Shown: positions 41,451 to 54,466, counted from the first letter of the stretch. The stretch: DNA of 64,000 nucleotides from Scylla paramamosain (GCF_035594125.1 NC_087156.1:21814497-21878496); one strand, 5' to 3'. Numbers and translations: made by a program. The notes: generated by a model from the letters alone, not told the origin.

Positions 41451-41499
41451 CCTCCAGCGCAACCTATAATGCCCAACAGTATGGATCCCACTCGTCAAG
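41451..41499 (+). CDS. Ssdp: Ssdp exon d: PNSMDPTRQ motif
   Basis: A 49-nt exon, entering in phase 0 and leaving after the first base of a Gly codon. It encodes PPAQPIMPNSMDPTRQ; PNSMDPTRQ is conserved with vertebrate SSBP3. The acceptor is tgtatttttcag and the donor is gtgagt. It can join either the 27-nt exon at 44837 or directly the exon at 49106, because both begin in phase 1. Confidence 0.94.
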
Positions 41500-42306
41500 G
41501 TGAGTATGAGACCAGTTCATGCCAGTCTGTCCCTCTCCTGTGTTCTGGTGGTTTGTGGTCTGGCAGTGTGGGTGATGTCATTACCTCAAGGCCAGCATAA
41601 TGCTAACGGACCAAATTTACCATCATTAGTCATGTTTGCTACACTGTACCATTAGGTGTATCCATGACACTTTGGGTGTTCAGGCTAAAATCATGTAATT
41701 GATCAAAGCCTATTTTTGGTAACTTCTGAGTGTTCCTGGTAGTGTGGAACACCTCGTATAACCATTGAAGACTGCTGTGTAGATTAGGATGCCAAAGCTA
41801 TAATTTTGGAGTTATTTTGAATGAAAATGAGAAACACTAAAGAAAATAGCTGATTTCATAAAATATGAATGTACTCATGATAGAAGATACAGGAGAGGTA
41901 TTGGAATCACCTTGGTATGCAGTGATAAACAACCTCATCAGGAAAGGAATAGTTCACCTGTGCCACCTGTAACCTGGAGAACCTCTTGTGCATGAAGTGC
42001 TGGTATGAAGATATCTTGCATTCTTTTTACAGTATTTTCATGAAGCATCTTCTTTTTAAGTACTTTCATGAAACACTGATTCAGGTTGATTTTGTAATAA
42101 TGTTGGATATAAATCGTGCCATACCAACTTTATGCAAAGGAAGGAAAAAGAAAATAGTATGCATGTGTGATAGAAATGCATGAAGTTGTATTCTTGTTGA
42201 ATTAGACAAGGTAAACAGCAGGTGTTATTTATTTGTCTAGGTTTACCAAAGAAATGTTGCTGCCACCATAAAGAATGGTGGGAAAATGGGAAGCTTTGAC
42301 TGACAG

Positions 42307-42420
<114 letters not shown>

Positions 42421-43249
42421 ATCAGGTACTTATTGCAAGCTAGTGGTTGGAATGCTTAACTGTAGCTGTATTTGTTATAGTTTAAAAAAAAAAAGTTTCT
42501 TCAAAAGCATTACATACGTGAATCTACTGCGAGGGCAAATAGATATAATAGCCAGATAGCATGACAAGTCTTGCTTGTGGTTATGAGCCAGGAAATGTTG
42601 GCCTGAGTTGTCATGCAATAAGAGCTTGATTGAGTTGAATATAAATGTAAGCAATTTGTATTTTGTAGTTTGCAGTTTACATAAACATTATATTACTTGG
42701 AATTTGTGCTGGCTACTACTCAGTTTCTGATAATAAGACTCTAAGTAAGTTCTCATTTGATAACTAATGTAAGATTGATTGATTATTTATTAGCCAGTAA
42801 AATATATAAGCCATTCTCTTCACCTCACATGTAGCCTTCAGAGATGGAAGCTAAGTTCCAATATTCATGATGATTGATTGCATATCATATTCACAATGAA
42901 TGAGTTGTTGAATAAGAACATGAAAATTAATGGGAATTATGTGGACTGTGGATATGAAGCATTTTTTTGTCATTGAGTTATATTAGGGTTCATTGAAGAA
43001 TTTTATCACATGGTTTTCATATCCTGTTTCGGACACAGTGTATGACATAAAATAAGGTTGTGGCTTCATAGTAATACCGTACAATGAGGAAGCACTTGTT
43101 GCAGCATGTTCCAGGCTAGCCAGATGAACAAAACTTGCTTTGATTGAGGAAGCACTGCTTAAACACTCTTAAGTGTTCTGTTTCTTCGTACCTGCCTATC
43201 TATATATCTGTATCTCCTTGTATGATACTTGTTAAGAATTTCCCCAAGA

Positions 43250-43545
43250 GAATGGCTGCAACAGAGTAAATGAAAAATTACTGAAAGTTTTGGAATGCAA
43301 TCAGGGTGTAATGTACCTATGGTTGTTTAACTTGTATGTGGAAGGTGTAATCAAAAGAGTGAAAGCAAAGGTTGGTAATGTTAAAGTGAAAATCTGTACA
43401 AATGGTGGTAAATAGTTGTTGAATACAGTTATGTTTGCAGATTGCTGGTTGCAGAAAGTGAGATTGACCTGCAAAAGCATGTAAATGTGGTTGATTGTGT
43501 GTTCAAAAGGTGGAAGTTAAGGTGAATCTAAATATCCATCAGGAT
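43250..43545 (+). mobile_element. Decayed non-LTR retrotransposon reverse-transcriptase fragment
   Basis: The + strand reads CNQGVMYLWLFNLYVEGVIK, then RVKAKV..., a stop, and LLNTVMFADC. This follows the order of the RT motif block RQGCVMSPWLFN-YMDGV ... LLFADD of arthropod endonuclease/reverse-transcriptase (RTE-type) elements. The catalytic FADD motif is FADC here and stops interrupt the frame, so it is a dead remnant. It lies in the same orientation as Ssdp. Identification is from remembered motif order; the exact clade is uncertain. Confidence 0.7.
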
Positions 43546-44836
43546 ATTTTGCCTTTATATGACAGTAACATTAAAATTTCCTTTTGTATATTATAGGACC
43601 TGGAAATAAAGATGAAGTTTGAAATGCATTGTAGCAAAATTAGAGCTAATGCTTTCTAGTGAAAGATATTTGTATTGAAGATCAAGTTAATGATTTTTAA
43701 TGATGGATATTTATATTTCTGTAACCATGGTATAAAAGTGGGAAGCTGCATGATTTCATATGCAGTAGTACACCAAGTCAAGTGACATCTTGATTTATGA
43801 ATGTGTTTCTTCTATCTACCACTAGGCTTTCTCAAAAAAAAAAAAAGTTTTATTGAATAGTCACAAAGGTGGCTTGGTTCTGGAGATATTAAGTTACACC
43901 AGAACTACTCCTGGGCTTCCGTGAGTAGGATGCAGTGATCATGGTGTATCTATGAACCAGTTTCTTTGTTACATTGTCCACAAAGCACCATAGCTCTGTT
44001 CACTGAAGATTGTTCAGAATGGGCTTCCAGTCAAGCAGGTACCTCCATTTTCATGCAACATCAATACCTGAACATCAGCAATTATGTTACACCCTTTTAT
44101 GCGAGACCATTTAAGTGTGAAACTTGGTGCACCACCATAATGACAAGACGCACTACTCCTCCAGTATTTGTCTTCCTGGTGGAACTGACAGCAATGCTTT
44201 GGCAGTTATTTATTTATTTTATTGACAACAGTGGTTTTGTGGTAATAAGTTCATGTTAAGAGACTGAATTTTAATCCCAGTATGATACACACAGTTTTTA
44301 TTTAAATAATACTGTATTACCTATGTTTACATTTTTCACTATTATACACAGTCTTTCTATGAACAACACATTAAGTATGCAATATGAGTTTATGAAGGAA
44401 GAGCCCCCTGTTAAGTGAAACTCATGATGGTTCTCTTTGGTTCATGAGCATGATCAGTCATAATTCATACCATTAAACAACTGCCCAGGGTTGACAAGGG
44501 ACATTGAAATTTTGCAGAAAATTCTGCAATAAAAAAATGTAATTATTATTATTGAAGACAACCAGTTTCAAGTGCATGAGTGTGTACATACTCTATTCAA
44601 AATTGTGTCCATTGTGCCTTTCATGCAGCATTATTCTTAATTGCATAATTATTTGTGTGTTATTTTTACAATTTATGAAGCTTATCAAAGATGTATGACT
44701 TTAAAAATGACATTGACATAAGTGAACAGTTTGTTAAATCATCCCTAAAACCTTCATATCAAAGTTTTTGACATAAGCTTTGAGTTATTTGTTCAACTTT
44801 GCATTAATGAACCATTTCTTCCTCTCTTCCATTCAG

Positions 44837-44863
44837 GAGATGGAGACTTTGTTGGGTGGCAAG
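44837..44863 (+). CDS. Ssdp: Ssdp microexon (27 nt), probable cassette
   Basis: The 27 bases sit between a strong acceptor (cttcctctcttccattcag) and donor gtagga. Joined in phase 1 it gives G-DGDFVGWQ-G, with no stop. Both ends are phase 1, so inclusion adds nine residues and skipping keeps the frame. Human SSBP3 has QGHPNMGG at about this place, with no clear equivalent, so this may be an arthropod insertion or an alternative exon. A degenerate ~30-bp tandem repeat starts within 30 nt of the donor. Confidence rests on splice sites and frame, not on remembered homology. Confidence 0.7.
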
Positions 44864-44884
44864 GTAGGAACTCGCCTGGCAAGT

Positions 44885-45066
44885 TCCCTCTCCACCAATC
44901 AGATCTTGGATTGATCCATCTCCATCAGTCAGAGCTCAGGAGTGTGCCATTTCCACCTTTCAGAGCTCAAGATTGATCCCTAGCCAGTCAGAATGCTTAG
45001 GAGTGAATCATTTCCATCAATGAGAACTCAGGATTGATCCACTTCCAATCAGAGCTCAAGATTAAA
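44885..45066 (+). repeat. Degenerate ~30-bp minisatellite, about six copies
   Basis: Units follow the pattern (c)caatcagagctcaagattgatccatttc with substitutions. Copies begin near 44895, 44926, 44957, 44988, 45018 and 45049. The array begins just after the microexon donor. Confidence 0.85.
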
Positions 45067-47027
45067 AGATATTGATTTGAAGCTAATCAGTGGTACCAGT
45101 GATTGCCCTGTTCACTCAGAGCTTCAAGTCAGCCTTTTGGTTATAAAGCTGATAACATGTTGACTTGATGATGAGCTCTGATTTTAAATGTCAATTGCTG
45201 CAAATATTGCTGTTCTGCTTTTTGCACTTTCAAACTATTATTGACACTAACAATTCAGAGCTATATGCATACCTATACTTTGGTGCTCCTGTGTTCTGTG
45301 TTTGTTTAGAGTCCCATCAACCCTATGGCATCACTCTTGTCATCCTTGTTCTCATCACCATCATTATATATCTTTTCATTTCCACTACATCACCTGTAGC
45401 AGTCACCTCCTTGCCAATCTCTTGTTTTCTTGTATTTAATTCACCAAATGTTTATTTATGGGAATATATATTCCCATAAATCTTAGTTTTAAGTTTGTTT
45501 TACATGACACAGATAGAAATGAGAATTTTCTTTTCTTTTCCTTTTTTTACCATGATTGCCATCAATACATACAGTCTGTAATTATTTAAATTTTGTATTT
45601 ATTCACACTTTTAAAGGAAATACTAAAATTCAAATTTATATATAATACTCAGTTGCATAAAGTTTCTGGGGAGAAATAATATCAGCAGCAGAGGTGTGCA
45701 TGAACCACTGTTGTTTATAACTATTATGTTTTAAAAAGAATGAATGAATGTAATTTTTCCTAATGCCATCATTTACAATAATTTTTTCAACTAGAATAGG
45801 GAAAAGATATGGCATTAATGAGAGCTTATGAGATTTCATATTACTTGTGCATAATGTTCACTGAATTCATATTATGAGAATATTGTAGCCATTTGTAATA
45901 ATTGGGTTTTCATACTGAGTTTATACACTCAAATACAGTGGAACATTGATATACCTTAAAATTCTTAATCATCATATCAAAGCATGCCAGATCTGACATG
46001 CAGTATGGAAAAAATGAGTTACCTTTGTGCATAATATATCCCACCAAGCATCTCTTTGAATATGTCAAAGGGATTTCCACTACATTGCCACAGCCTACTG
46101 CAAGCAACAGTGCAGCATCCTGCCCAGTTCAGTGTGCATACTGAAACAATAATAAATGATGAGTACACTGTGATTCTGCAGTACCTAACATAACCACATG
46201 CAACAGCAATCACTACTATGCTTTTGTAGTCACTAAATCACCTGCCATAAAGTTGGGATTGTTAAAAGACTAGCGTGTGGCCATAAGCATCACTGTCTTG
46301 CAAGTCGTCACTTACGTTATTGTAAACCAAATTATTTTTGTGTAATTGTAGCTATTTTATTTTAAATTAATTTATCATAATGTAAAGAACAACCATCATT
46401 CTTTTTATTCTAAGAGATGGTATTAATGTTGAATTGACTAGTTTCTCCTTTAATGGCTGGGCCTAGTGACAAAAGGCATCAGATTGTACAAAATAGTACA
46501 ACATAGTATCATTAGTCCAGCTTTCAGCTCTGCTGCAAGTATTACATTATATATCAGGCTGAAATTCTCATAAAAGGATGGTAACAAAGACCAGCCTTTT
46601 TCTCCCATTGGTTTTAAAAATATGGATAGGAAGATGTTCCTGATCCCTCACTTTTTAGTCACACTTTACAATGCACTGGAAATATGATGGCAACATTCCT
46701 TCACACTTTGTGTCACTCTTGAGTGTGTGGCCTGATGTCATTCCCATACCACAAGAACTACATGGAATACTTAGCCTAAACTTTAATTGTTAATTGCATT
46801 GCTGGCTGTACTATTGCTCATGACTTCTCTTTCCTCTAGGATTTCCCATTTAGTGCAGATATAAGGAAATAAAGAAAAAAAAAATCTACCAGTAAAGTAA
46901 GACTAATAAAAATGTGCTGTTCAGAAAACAATGACTAACTTTATTTGGTGTAAATCAACACTGCACATTCATTCAGTGTGATATTGATCCACTATCTTTG
47001 AACTCAACTAGTGGTAAATCAGTGTTC

Positions 47028-47031
<4 letters not shown>

Positions 47032-47088
<57 letters not shown>
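47032..47088. repeat. (TG)n microsatellite
   Basis: 57 bp, followed by imperfect TG/CA-rich sequence to about 47135. Confidence 0.97.
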
Positions 47089-47092
<4 letters not shown>

Positions 47093-47790
47093 CGTGCATG
47101 CGTGTGTGTGTGTGCACATGTATGTGTGCATGTGTAGACAGATAGGTTAAGAAAAAGAAATTATAAAGTTGTGATAAAAATCACATGTACATTAAAACTC
47201 ACCATTGTTGTAAGCCTTGTTACCTCAAAAAGTGAATGTAGGGGAAATGTAAAGGGTAGAGCAAATGTAGCATGTGAAAAACTAGCTTGAGTCATTTTGA
47301 ATCAATCATTTACTAATCAAATTCCTCTCCTCCCTCTCCTTATTAGTAAATCAGCCTGATTGTCTTACCAGTTTCAGTAATATTGCTTCTGTATTTCAAT
47401 AGTTGTCTTTGTCATGTCCAAAAATCTAAAGTTTGCATTTTGCCTTTCATTTCGAGTCTTTAATGATCATAATTTGCTGATCCTTGAATATTTACTTTGA
47501 GCTATGAAATACAGCAGAAGATATTGTCTTAACAGAATTTATAGACATGAATAGATTATGTTGCAGTAAAACAGTTTCGAAACTCAAATGCTTAATCTGT
47601 TCCTTACAGTATTAATGGCGTTATTACATAGCTTTGGAACAACATTCCATTTTAGTACACTAATTTGCTTCTTGATTTGCTTAATATCAGTAATCAGTAT
47701 AATGCATTGTATGTGTGAAGATTATTAATGATATATATGTAACATTTTCTTAGGTCAGAGCCAGTTGTCTACAGAAGGGCATATGTGAAG

Positions 47791-47792
<2 letters not shown>

Positions 47793-47882
<90 letters not shown>
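47793..47882. repeat. (TC)n microsatellite
   Basis: 90 bp. Confidence 0.98.
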
Positions 47883-47885
<3 letters not shown>

Positions 47886-49105
47886 GACACTTCTGCCATG
47901 TTTCCAACTACCATGCTGTACATTGATGTCTAAAAGTGGATAGTTGTTGCATTTCATTTCAACTTCACCCACAACTAGTTGATGGCAGTTACTTGATGTT
48001 ATTAGTCACACTACAAGTGAAGTTTTAACAGAAAACTGGGAGATTTAATTTGGACATCATATTTTTACATTGTAAGAACTGTGGTCATTAAGTCTTATAT
48101 GAATAAAAGAAAAGTAGAAATAGACAGAATTCATATGAACATTCAATCTGATATTATTTTACTTACCAAAGTTTAGATAAAAACATTGCATTGTAGTTAG
48201 TGTCCCTTAAGCTCCCCAGCTGTCATAAATTCTTGGTAAAGGAAACTTCAGTTTTGTATACAATTACTTCACAGTAAATTTGTTCATCCAAAGTGGCTAT
48301 CACATTGTTGTTAATGTGCATTTCTTACACACACATTATAACACATTATACACATTATACATTATACACATTATAACTGTGATCACCCCTTTATATTTTC
48401 TTTCTTTTTTCATTCTTAGATAAGGCATAGGCATATCAATTTTGTAGATTACATTATGTAAAGTTATTGTGAAAATTAAGACATCATGATGAAATGTGAA
48501 AGCAATTTATGCTGTGTCATGCAAGTTATTTTATATATCCTTAGGTTTTTGTTGAAAATGTCAAAGACAACTGGTTCAGATGTTCATCATTGACATTGTC
48601 ATCATCATCATCACCATCACCATCATCATCATCACCATCACAAACACCATCATATGTATTATTGCAATGCTGAGAAGACTTTGTGGGGAGTGTTTTGTGG
48701 TGATCTTTGTGTAGCCTCACTGTGGCTCTAGTGATGTTGCTGTTCACAATGCCTTATGTCATAACATTCTGTCTGGTCCGTGGAACAGTTCTTGTTTGTT
48801 TGTCTGGCTTTGTGTGTATGTTGTTTATTCTAGTTTGTGTTCTTGGCAACGGGCATGACAGTGGTGGTCATATGCCCCATGTTAAAGTTTGTGTGCTGCC
48901 CATTAGACAACTATGGAGAATTTTGCTTGGTCCATGATACCTTCTGTGATTTTGCTGATTAATGAATTGATATTTGTGATGTTCTGTTGTTAACTGAAAT
49001 TGACAAGGGCCGTCAAGATATTGTCGTATGTTGGTCACGTGGGCATGGTGCACTTTTAATGTTTTTTCTAAATGAAGATTTTTTAAGTATGAATTATTCC
49101 TGCAG

Positions 49106-49350
49106 GTCCTCCCGGAATGAATCCACGAATGACTGGTCCACGGGGGCCAGCCATGGGCCCTGGACCTGGCATGGGCCCCATGGGTCCTGCAGCATATGGT
49201 CCAGGCATGAGAGGACCACCACCTAACAGTATTGGTCCAGGACCTGGTGGACCAGGAGGCCCAGGACCAGGGGGTCCTGGGCCAGGGATGCCGGCAATGA
49301 GCATGGGAGGACCAGGCCCTAGACAACCATGGACGCCAAACACATCAACC
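49106..49350 (+). CDS. Ssdp: Ssdp exon f: largest proline/glycine/methionine exon
   Basis: This 245-nt exon is entered in phase 1 and left in phase 0. It encodes GPPGMNPRMTGPRGP, then MGPMGPAAYGPGMRGPPPNS, a (GPGG)-type run, and RQPWTPNTST. Human SSBP3 has NPPRGMGPMGPGPQNY, GMRPPPNSLGP and GRPWPNPNS in the same order. The acceptor is attcctgcag and the donor is gtgagt. The glycine-proline run (about residues 45-60 of the exon) is longer than in human. Open frames on the opposite strand here are shadows of the biased composition. Confidence 0.94.
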
Positions 49351-49854
49351 GTGAGTACACCACACTTTTGTAGCATGGTGATGAGTGGTTGTTCTTATTT
49401 GAGAATTAATTTAAGATGGATTCAAATATAATAACCAACAACCAAGTAGCTTATTGGTGGTTTTATAAAGATAACATTTTATTAAGTTTGGTGAAGTAAT
49501 GAGTATCTGAAATCCATATAAATATATGGAGCAGACTACAAATGTATTTTTAAAACTGCTGCATTTGTGAACCATAAAGGAGCAAAATTTTGTGTGTACT
49601 ATTATTACATTTTACTACAATGGTTTGTTGACAGAGTTGCAAACATTTGACAGTAGCTCATCAGCATTTAGTTCACAAACTCTTGTAAACTCACACTGTC
49701 TGTTAAGTTCAGGTCTAGATTAACAATACATGGTAAAATTTATTCACCAACTAATGAAGACAGTCTTGTTTCATTAGTGTCACTCATCACGATGCTTTGA
49801 AATTTGCCAAATTGCTCAGTACATGCATAAAAATCTCTTATTTCTCTCCCACAG
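49351..49854 (+). other. Ssdp: Ssdp intron f-g
   Basis: 504 nt, AT-rich, no repeats seen. Confidence 0.9.
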
Positions 49855-49902
49855 CCAATGAGTTACTCGTCATCCTCGCCTGGAACCTACGGCGGCATGA
49901 TG
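49855..49902 (+). CDS. Ssdp: Ssdp exon g: YSSSSPGTY motif
   Basis: Forty-eight nt, phase 0 to 0, encoding PMSYSSSSPGTYGGMM. It is nearly identical to the vertebrate SIPYSSSSPGTYVG segment. The acceptor is tttctctcccacag and the donor is gtgagt. It is separated from the exons on either side by introns of only 504 and 419 nt, the shortest in the gene. Confidence 0.94.
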
Positions 49903-50321
49903 GTGAGTTCACCATTCCCTTGAGATGCTTATCCCACAGTGTGATGTCAGGGTTTGGAAGGCTCTCCTTAATGTTAATATTAATAAGATCTTACATTGGT
50001 AATTTTAGCTAATCCATGGCCTCAAGCATGGCATCATTGTAATCAAAACTCTTCTTATTTTCATTCTGTGATTTTTTCCCTGTGTTTTTCTCCTTTGCAT
50101 CTCCAAAATCACAACATTTAAGAAGCCCAACTGTAAATTCAACCTCCCATCATGTATTTTATCCACATTTTTCTTCTAGTTCTTGAATGAGTCACTGCTG
50201 TTACTCTTGCTCTTGATTTCTCTCTCCTTCACTTGTGTCCTTTATTAATCACTTAAAAAGTGTTTTACATTTCTTCAAGTAGCATTTTATCTGTTACTTA
50301 ATAGTTTTGCTTTTCACGCAG
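49903..50321 (+). other. Ssdp: Ssdp intron g-h
   Basis: 419 nt, AT-rich, nothing notable. Confidence 0.9.
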
Positions 50322-50382
50322 GGTCCGCCTGGCACTGGAGGTCCCCCTGGTCCCGGCACTCCCATCATGCCCAGTCCTCAAG
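50322..50382 (+). CDS. Ssdp: Ssdp exon h: GTPIMPSP motif
   Basis: A 61-nt exon, entering in phase 0 and leaving in phase 1, encoding GPPGTGGPPGPGTPIMPSPQ plus the first base of the next codon. GGPPGTPIMPSP is conserved in SSBP2/3. The acceptor is ttttcacgcag and the donor is gttagt. The split G codon can be completed by either 52787 (Gly) or 56741 (Asp). Confidence 0.94.
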
Positions 50383-50957
50383 GTTAGTGGCATGTCACCA
50401 GATATAAAGCTTGTGTTAAATACTAATACTTCTAGGTTCCCAACTGTGTTGTTTGAGGTTAGTACTAAGTTAAGATGACACAGATGCTATACTTCCTTGT
50501 TATGGTGTGTCCATAGTGTCACTCTGATATTATCGTCATACACTCCTGAATGTTAGATGTTTGAATGATGAAAGTGCCCAGTGATTATAGGCTTCATATC
50601 AGTTGTTGAAAATACATCCTCCTAACTGATATGGCAGGGCAGGCAGAGAAGTATTTGAGTTGGACATCTTTAACCTTCATACTTGTAAAGATTTTTCCTT
50701 AAATATAATATAATATAATGCAGATTGGATTATTTTTATACTTTGTAATTTGAGGTTGAGACACTAGAAGATGCAACATTTAGCATGATACCCAGTCCTC
50801 ATAATTTTTGGATCAGCAGAATGAAAGAAGAGGTTATGTGAATAGAATGAAAGAGGTTGTGTGGATAGAGGAGAGTATTTACAAATGTTTGTCTATATGG
50901 GTATATGGATACAGTATTGTTATGTACAGAAGCAACCAGTAATAGGCTTCAATGATG

Positions 50958-51076
<119 letters not shown>

Positions 51077-52243
51077 ATGTCTTAAATTAAGAAACATAGG
51101 CAATTAATACAGAATGTACATACATAGATGAATTATTATTGGTGTATTCAATCAAGAAATGCAGAATATATTAAAGTAATCTCATGATGCCATGAATGTA
51201 TGTGGATGTATGAAATGAATGAAAATTAGTGACAGGAAAGGTATGTCCATTGATTGACATCATATTATGCCTGCTTCATGTAAAGTTTTGTTTTTTACTA
51301 AATATTTCTACAAATGTGATGAGGTGATAATATCATGTAGGAAAGTGATAGTGGTAAAATGACAAAAAAATAAAAAAAATAAATAAAATAAATAAATAAA
51401 TAAAATGAAAAAAAAGTAAATAAAATTGATGCAACAGAGGGGGTTTGATGAGCTACAGGGTGGATAACACAACATAATAAGAGACATTATGAGAAAACAA
51501 GATATTCAAGAATGCCAAGATGAAGCAGCAGCTTTAGCAAAGAAGTACATGAGAGCTATATATAGTTTACATTGCTGGAATAGATTCACATCAAAAGATT
51601 AATGTGGTACAGATTTCTACTCCTAAATATGGCACTACTGCCTTTCCTTCCATTTCTGCATTCAACTTTCAGAGAGCATCTTCTGGTGTCCCCTCGCTCA
51701 TTTCTTTAGGCCCACATTCTTTCCTCTCCACATTTGTTCAGCAGCATTCTAGCCTTCCCCATTTCACTTTTTAATCCTTTATTTCATATTTCCATATTTC
51801 ACTTCCTTCTTTATCACTGTACATAATTTATATCATGCTCTCTTATCCATCTTCCCAACTATAGTTAAAAAAAATAATAATGATAATAATAATTTTTATT
51901 TGACTCTAGATTTATCCTGAATTCTTCATCGCACTTCTCGTTTTTTAATTCACTGTCTTCAGTGTTTCTTTATATTAATCACCACTACATGATTTTTCAC
52001 ATGCTTAATCCATACAAATCTTTCTCTCCTTTGTGAAATGGATGGATCTTATATACAAAGTGCATTATATATATCATATAAATTTCATTCAGACTGCAGG
52101 TTTGTAGTATTTATTACAGACCGGCATACTATATCAGTATTTTTAAGGATGGAAAAGGGAACCATGTTCTTAAATTTTACAGTTGATACTTGTAATTGAC
52201 AGGAAATGCAGAAAAACTTAAGTTATGTCAGTTATGACACTGT

Positions 52244-52341
<98 letters not shown>

Positions 52342-52356
52342 CACACACACACACAC
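52244..52356. repeat. (AC)n microsatellite
   Basis: 113 bp with one acgc interruption at about 52335. Confidence 0.98.
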
Positions 52357-52786
52357 TGTAGTCTCAGTTATCTGGACCTCAATTTTCTGGACTCTAAATT
52401 TTAGGCAACCCAGACAGAGTCTGAGAAGATAGTTAAAACAGCCACAAATTTCAGTTTCATACTGTTTCAAAAACAAAAACAAAAAATGGGAGTCAAGCCA
52501 CCATAAATCAGGACGTGTTATCTGGATGACTTGTGTGTCCTGCAGTAAGGTGCTGCTTTAATATTTGTACTATTTGTGGCACCCATTGCAGATTACCACT
52601 TTTGAGATATTTCAGACCTTAGCCTCCTTTTGCCCTTGAAATTGAGGATCAGCTGCTTACACAATAACAGACACATGTACATTTTAGTTGTATTTGTATG
52701 TATGTGTTGATGACTTTGACATCTTTGATCTCTGTAATAAATTCAGTACTGAAGTCTTGAAAAGTAACATTGGTAACTTTTTTTAG

Positions 52787-52837
52787 GGTCGAGTGGAGCT
52801 TTCTCTCCCGCCCGCCTGCCTCCCACTCCGCGGCCAG
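52787..52837 (+). CDS. Ssdp: Ssdp exon i (51 nt), probable alternative cassette
   Basis: Between acceptor aactttttttag and donor gtactg lie 51 bases that read GSSGAFSPARLPPTPRP in the spliced frame, with high GC against a very AT-rich intron. Both borders are phase 1, so the exon is skippable without a frameshift. Vertebrate SSBP3 goes directly from IMPSP to ADSTNSSDN, with no counterpart to these 17 residues. The donor is the weakest in the gene at positions +5/+6. Called as an exon because of composition, proline-rich coding content and frame. Confidence 0.68.
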
Positions 52838-53572
52838 GTACTGCTTTATAGGCAGTTTGGACTCACTACATCTGAGGGTTCCGTTGTAGTTCCTGCCTTT
52901 ATTCTCTGAAACATCCCCTTTTCAAATTTGGTTTAAATTTTTCATTGCCCATTCTTGTTCATCATTATCATTTGAAAGTCTTGGCACAAGAGTTCTGAAT
53001 GGGGTACTTGAACAAGGAAAATTGGCTCCAAATCTTGCTTGTTAAAGATCTTTTAACTGTATATGACGCTTTTTTTTAAAGACACTAAAGCAGAACCCGC
53101 ATGAGAGAGCACTGTTAGTGTTTTGTGTTGTGAACGTGTGATATTACCTCTGCTGCAAGTGCTTGAGTGGATCATGTTTAGTAATATTCAGGTAACTTAA
53201 TTATCTCAGCACTAGCACTACAAGAGATCATATTCATGTGCTGTTTAGGAAGTGGATCAGTAGGTGTCTAGATTCTAGGGGTTTATTTGTTTTTATTGTT
53301 TAATTCAGGTTCTCATTAAAAAGCTGCAACATTTTTCAAACTAAAACCAAACCAAACAAGCAAGTAGGATGGAAAAAAAATGTCCCTATCTCCTGGGTAC
53401 AATAATTTCATTTAGCTGCTGAATGTGTAAATATCAATTGTTTTGAAGTGCTGCAGTTCCCTTGGATTATTACCCATTCCTTTTGGTTTTCTTCGAGTGA
53501 TGTGGTGCTTCTGCTAAATGCACATTGATATTGTCACTAAACTAGGCATGGACCTAAAAGGCATGTTTTTTT

Positions 53573-53581
53573 TTTATATAT

Positions 53582-53640
<59 letters not shown>

Positions 53641-53643
53641 TAT
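53573..53643. repeat. (TATT)n tetranucleotide array
   Basis: About 65 bp of tatt units. Confidence 0.97.
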
Positions 53644-54339
53644 TTTTTGTTTAATTATAAATATGATTGTTGGCTGAATTAGTGTACTGTGCTTGCATCA
53701 GTGAAGATTTGATGACTCCTCATCTTGAAACTATACTTAACATAGAGTTTGGAGGGTGTAGTGAAGGGATAGAGACTATATTGTGTCAGGCTGCAGTGTT
53801 TGTCACTGAAACTTTATAAGCTCATTGACTGTGAGTCAGCCAGATATCCACTTGTAGTACCTTGTGTATGCTTGATCAACTGAAGACACATTAATGTTTT
53901 GAACTATTTCATGTCTTGACTGCATTTGTTATTTTTATTATTATTTTATTATCATACCATTTTTACCACTGTACAGTGTATGGTGATGTAGATCTTATTA
54001 TTTTTTTTTTATTTATTTATTTATTTTTTTTTTTATTTATTAAAACCAAGTTTTAGGTTATCTCTGTATACATCAGCATAGGATCCCCTTTAAAGGGAGA
54101 TGGCTCGGACAAGTTGGGTCTTATGGTGGGAATTGAGTTACCTTGCTCCGTCCCTCACAGTCTCCTGTGATGCACTTGGAGTACAGTAGCAGTGTTCTTC
54201 CAACTCAGCCATGGAGTGTGGTTCATTATTATTTGTTTTCTATTTTATTTATTTATTATTTTTTTTCCCTCTATGAATATCACGTTTTTGTGTGGATGAT
54301 AAAGTAATATTTAAGAATTATGGTTATATTTACTTTGGC

Positions 54340-54466
54340 AAAAGGTAAGGATGTATTTTAGGCATTCATAAATATAGAGAAAGCACATAATAAATGGGAT
54401 GGGGAAGAGTTGTGAACTCTTTTTAAATTTTATGGACCAGGTAATAGATTTTTAGAGACCTAAAAA

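Larger units (their letters stand above)
44864..49105 (+). other. Ssdp: Ssdp intron e-f
   Basis: 4242 nt. It starts with a degenerate minisatellite (44885-45066), then unique AT-rich DNA, (TG)n at 47032, (TC)n at 47793, short cacattata units at 48331-48376 and (CAT)n at 48596-48650. Confidence 0.85.

Noticed and set aside
49083..49376. Collagen-like Gly-Pro frame on the minus strand
   Set aside because: Antisense shadow of Ssdp exon f; glycine/proline codons read as proline/glycine on the other strand.
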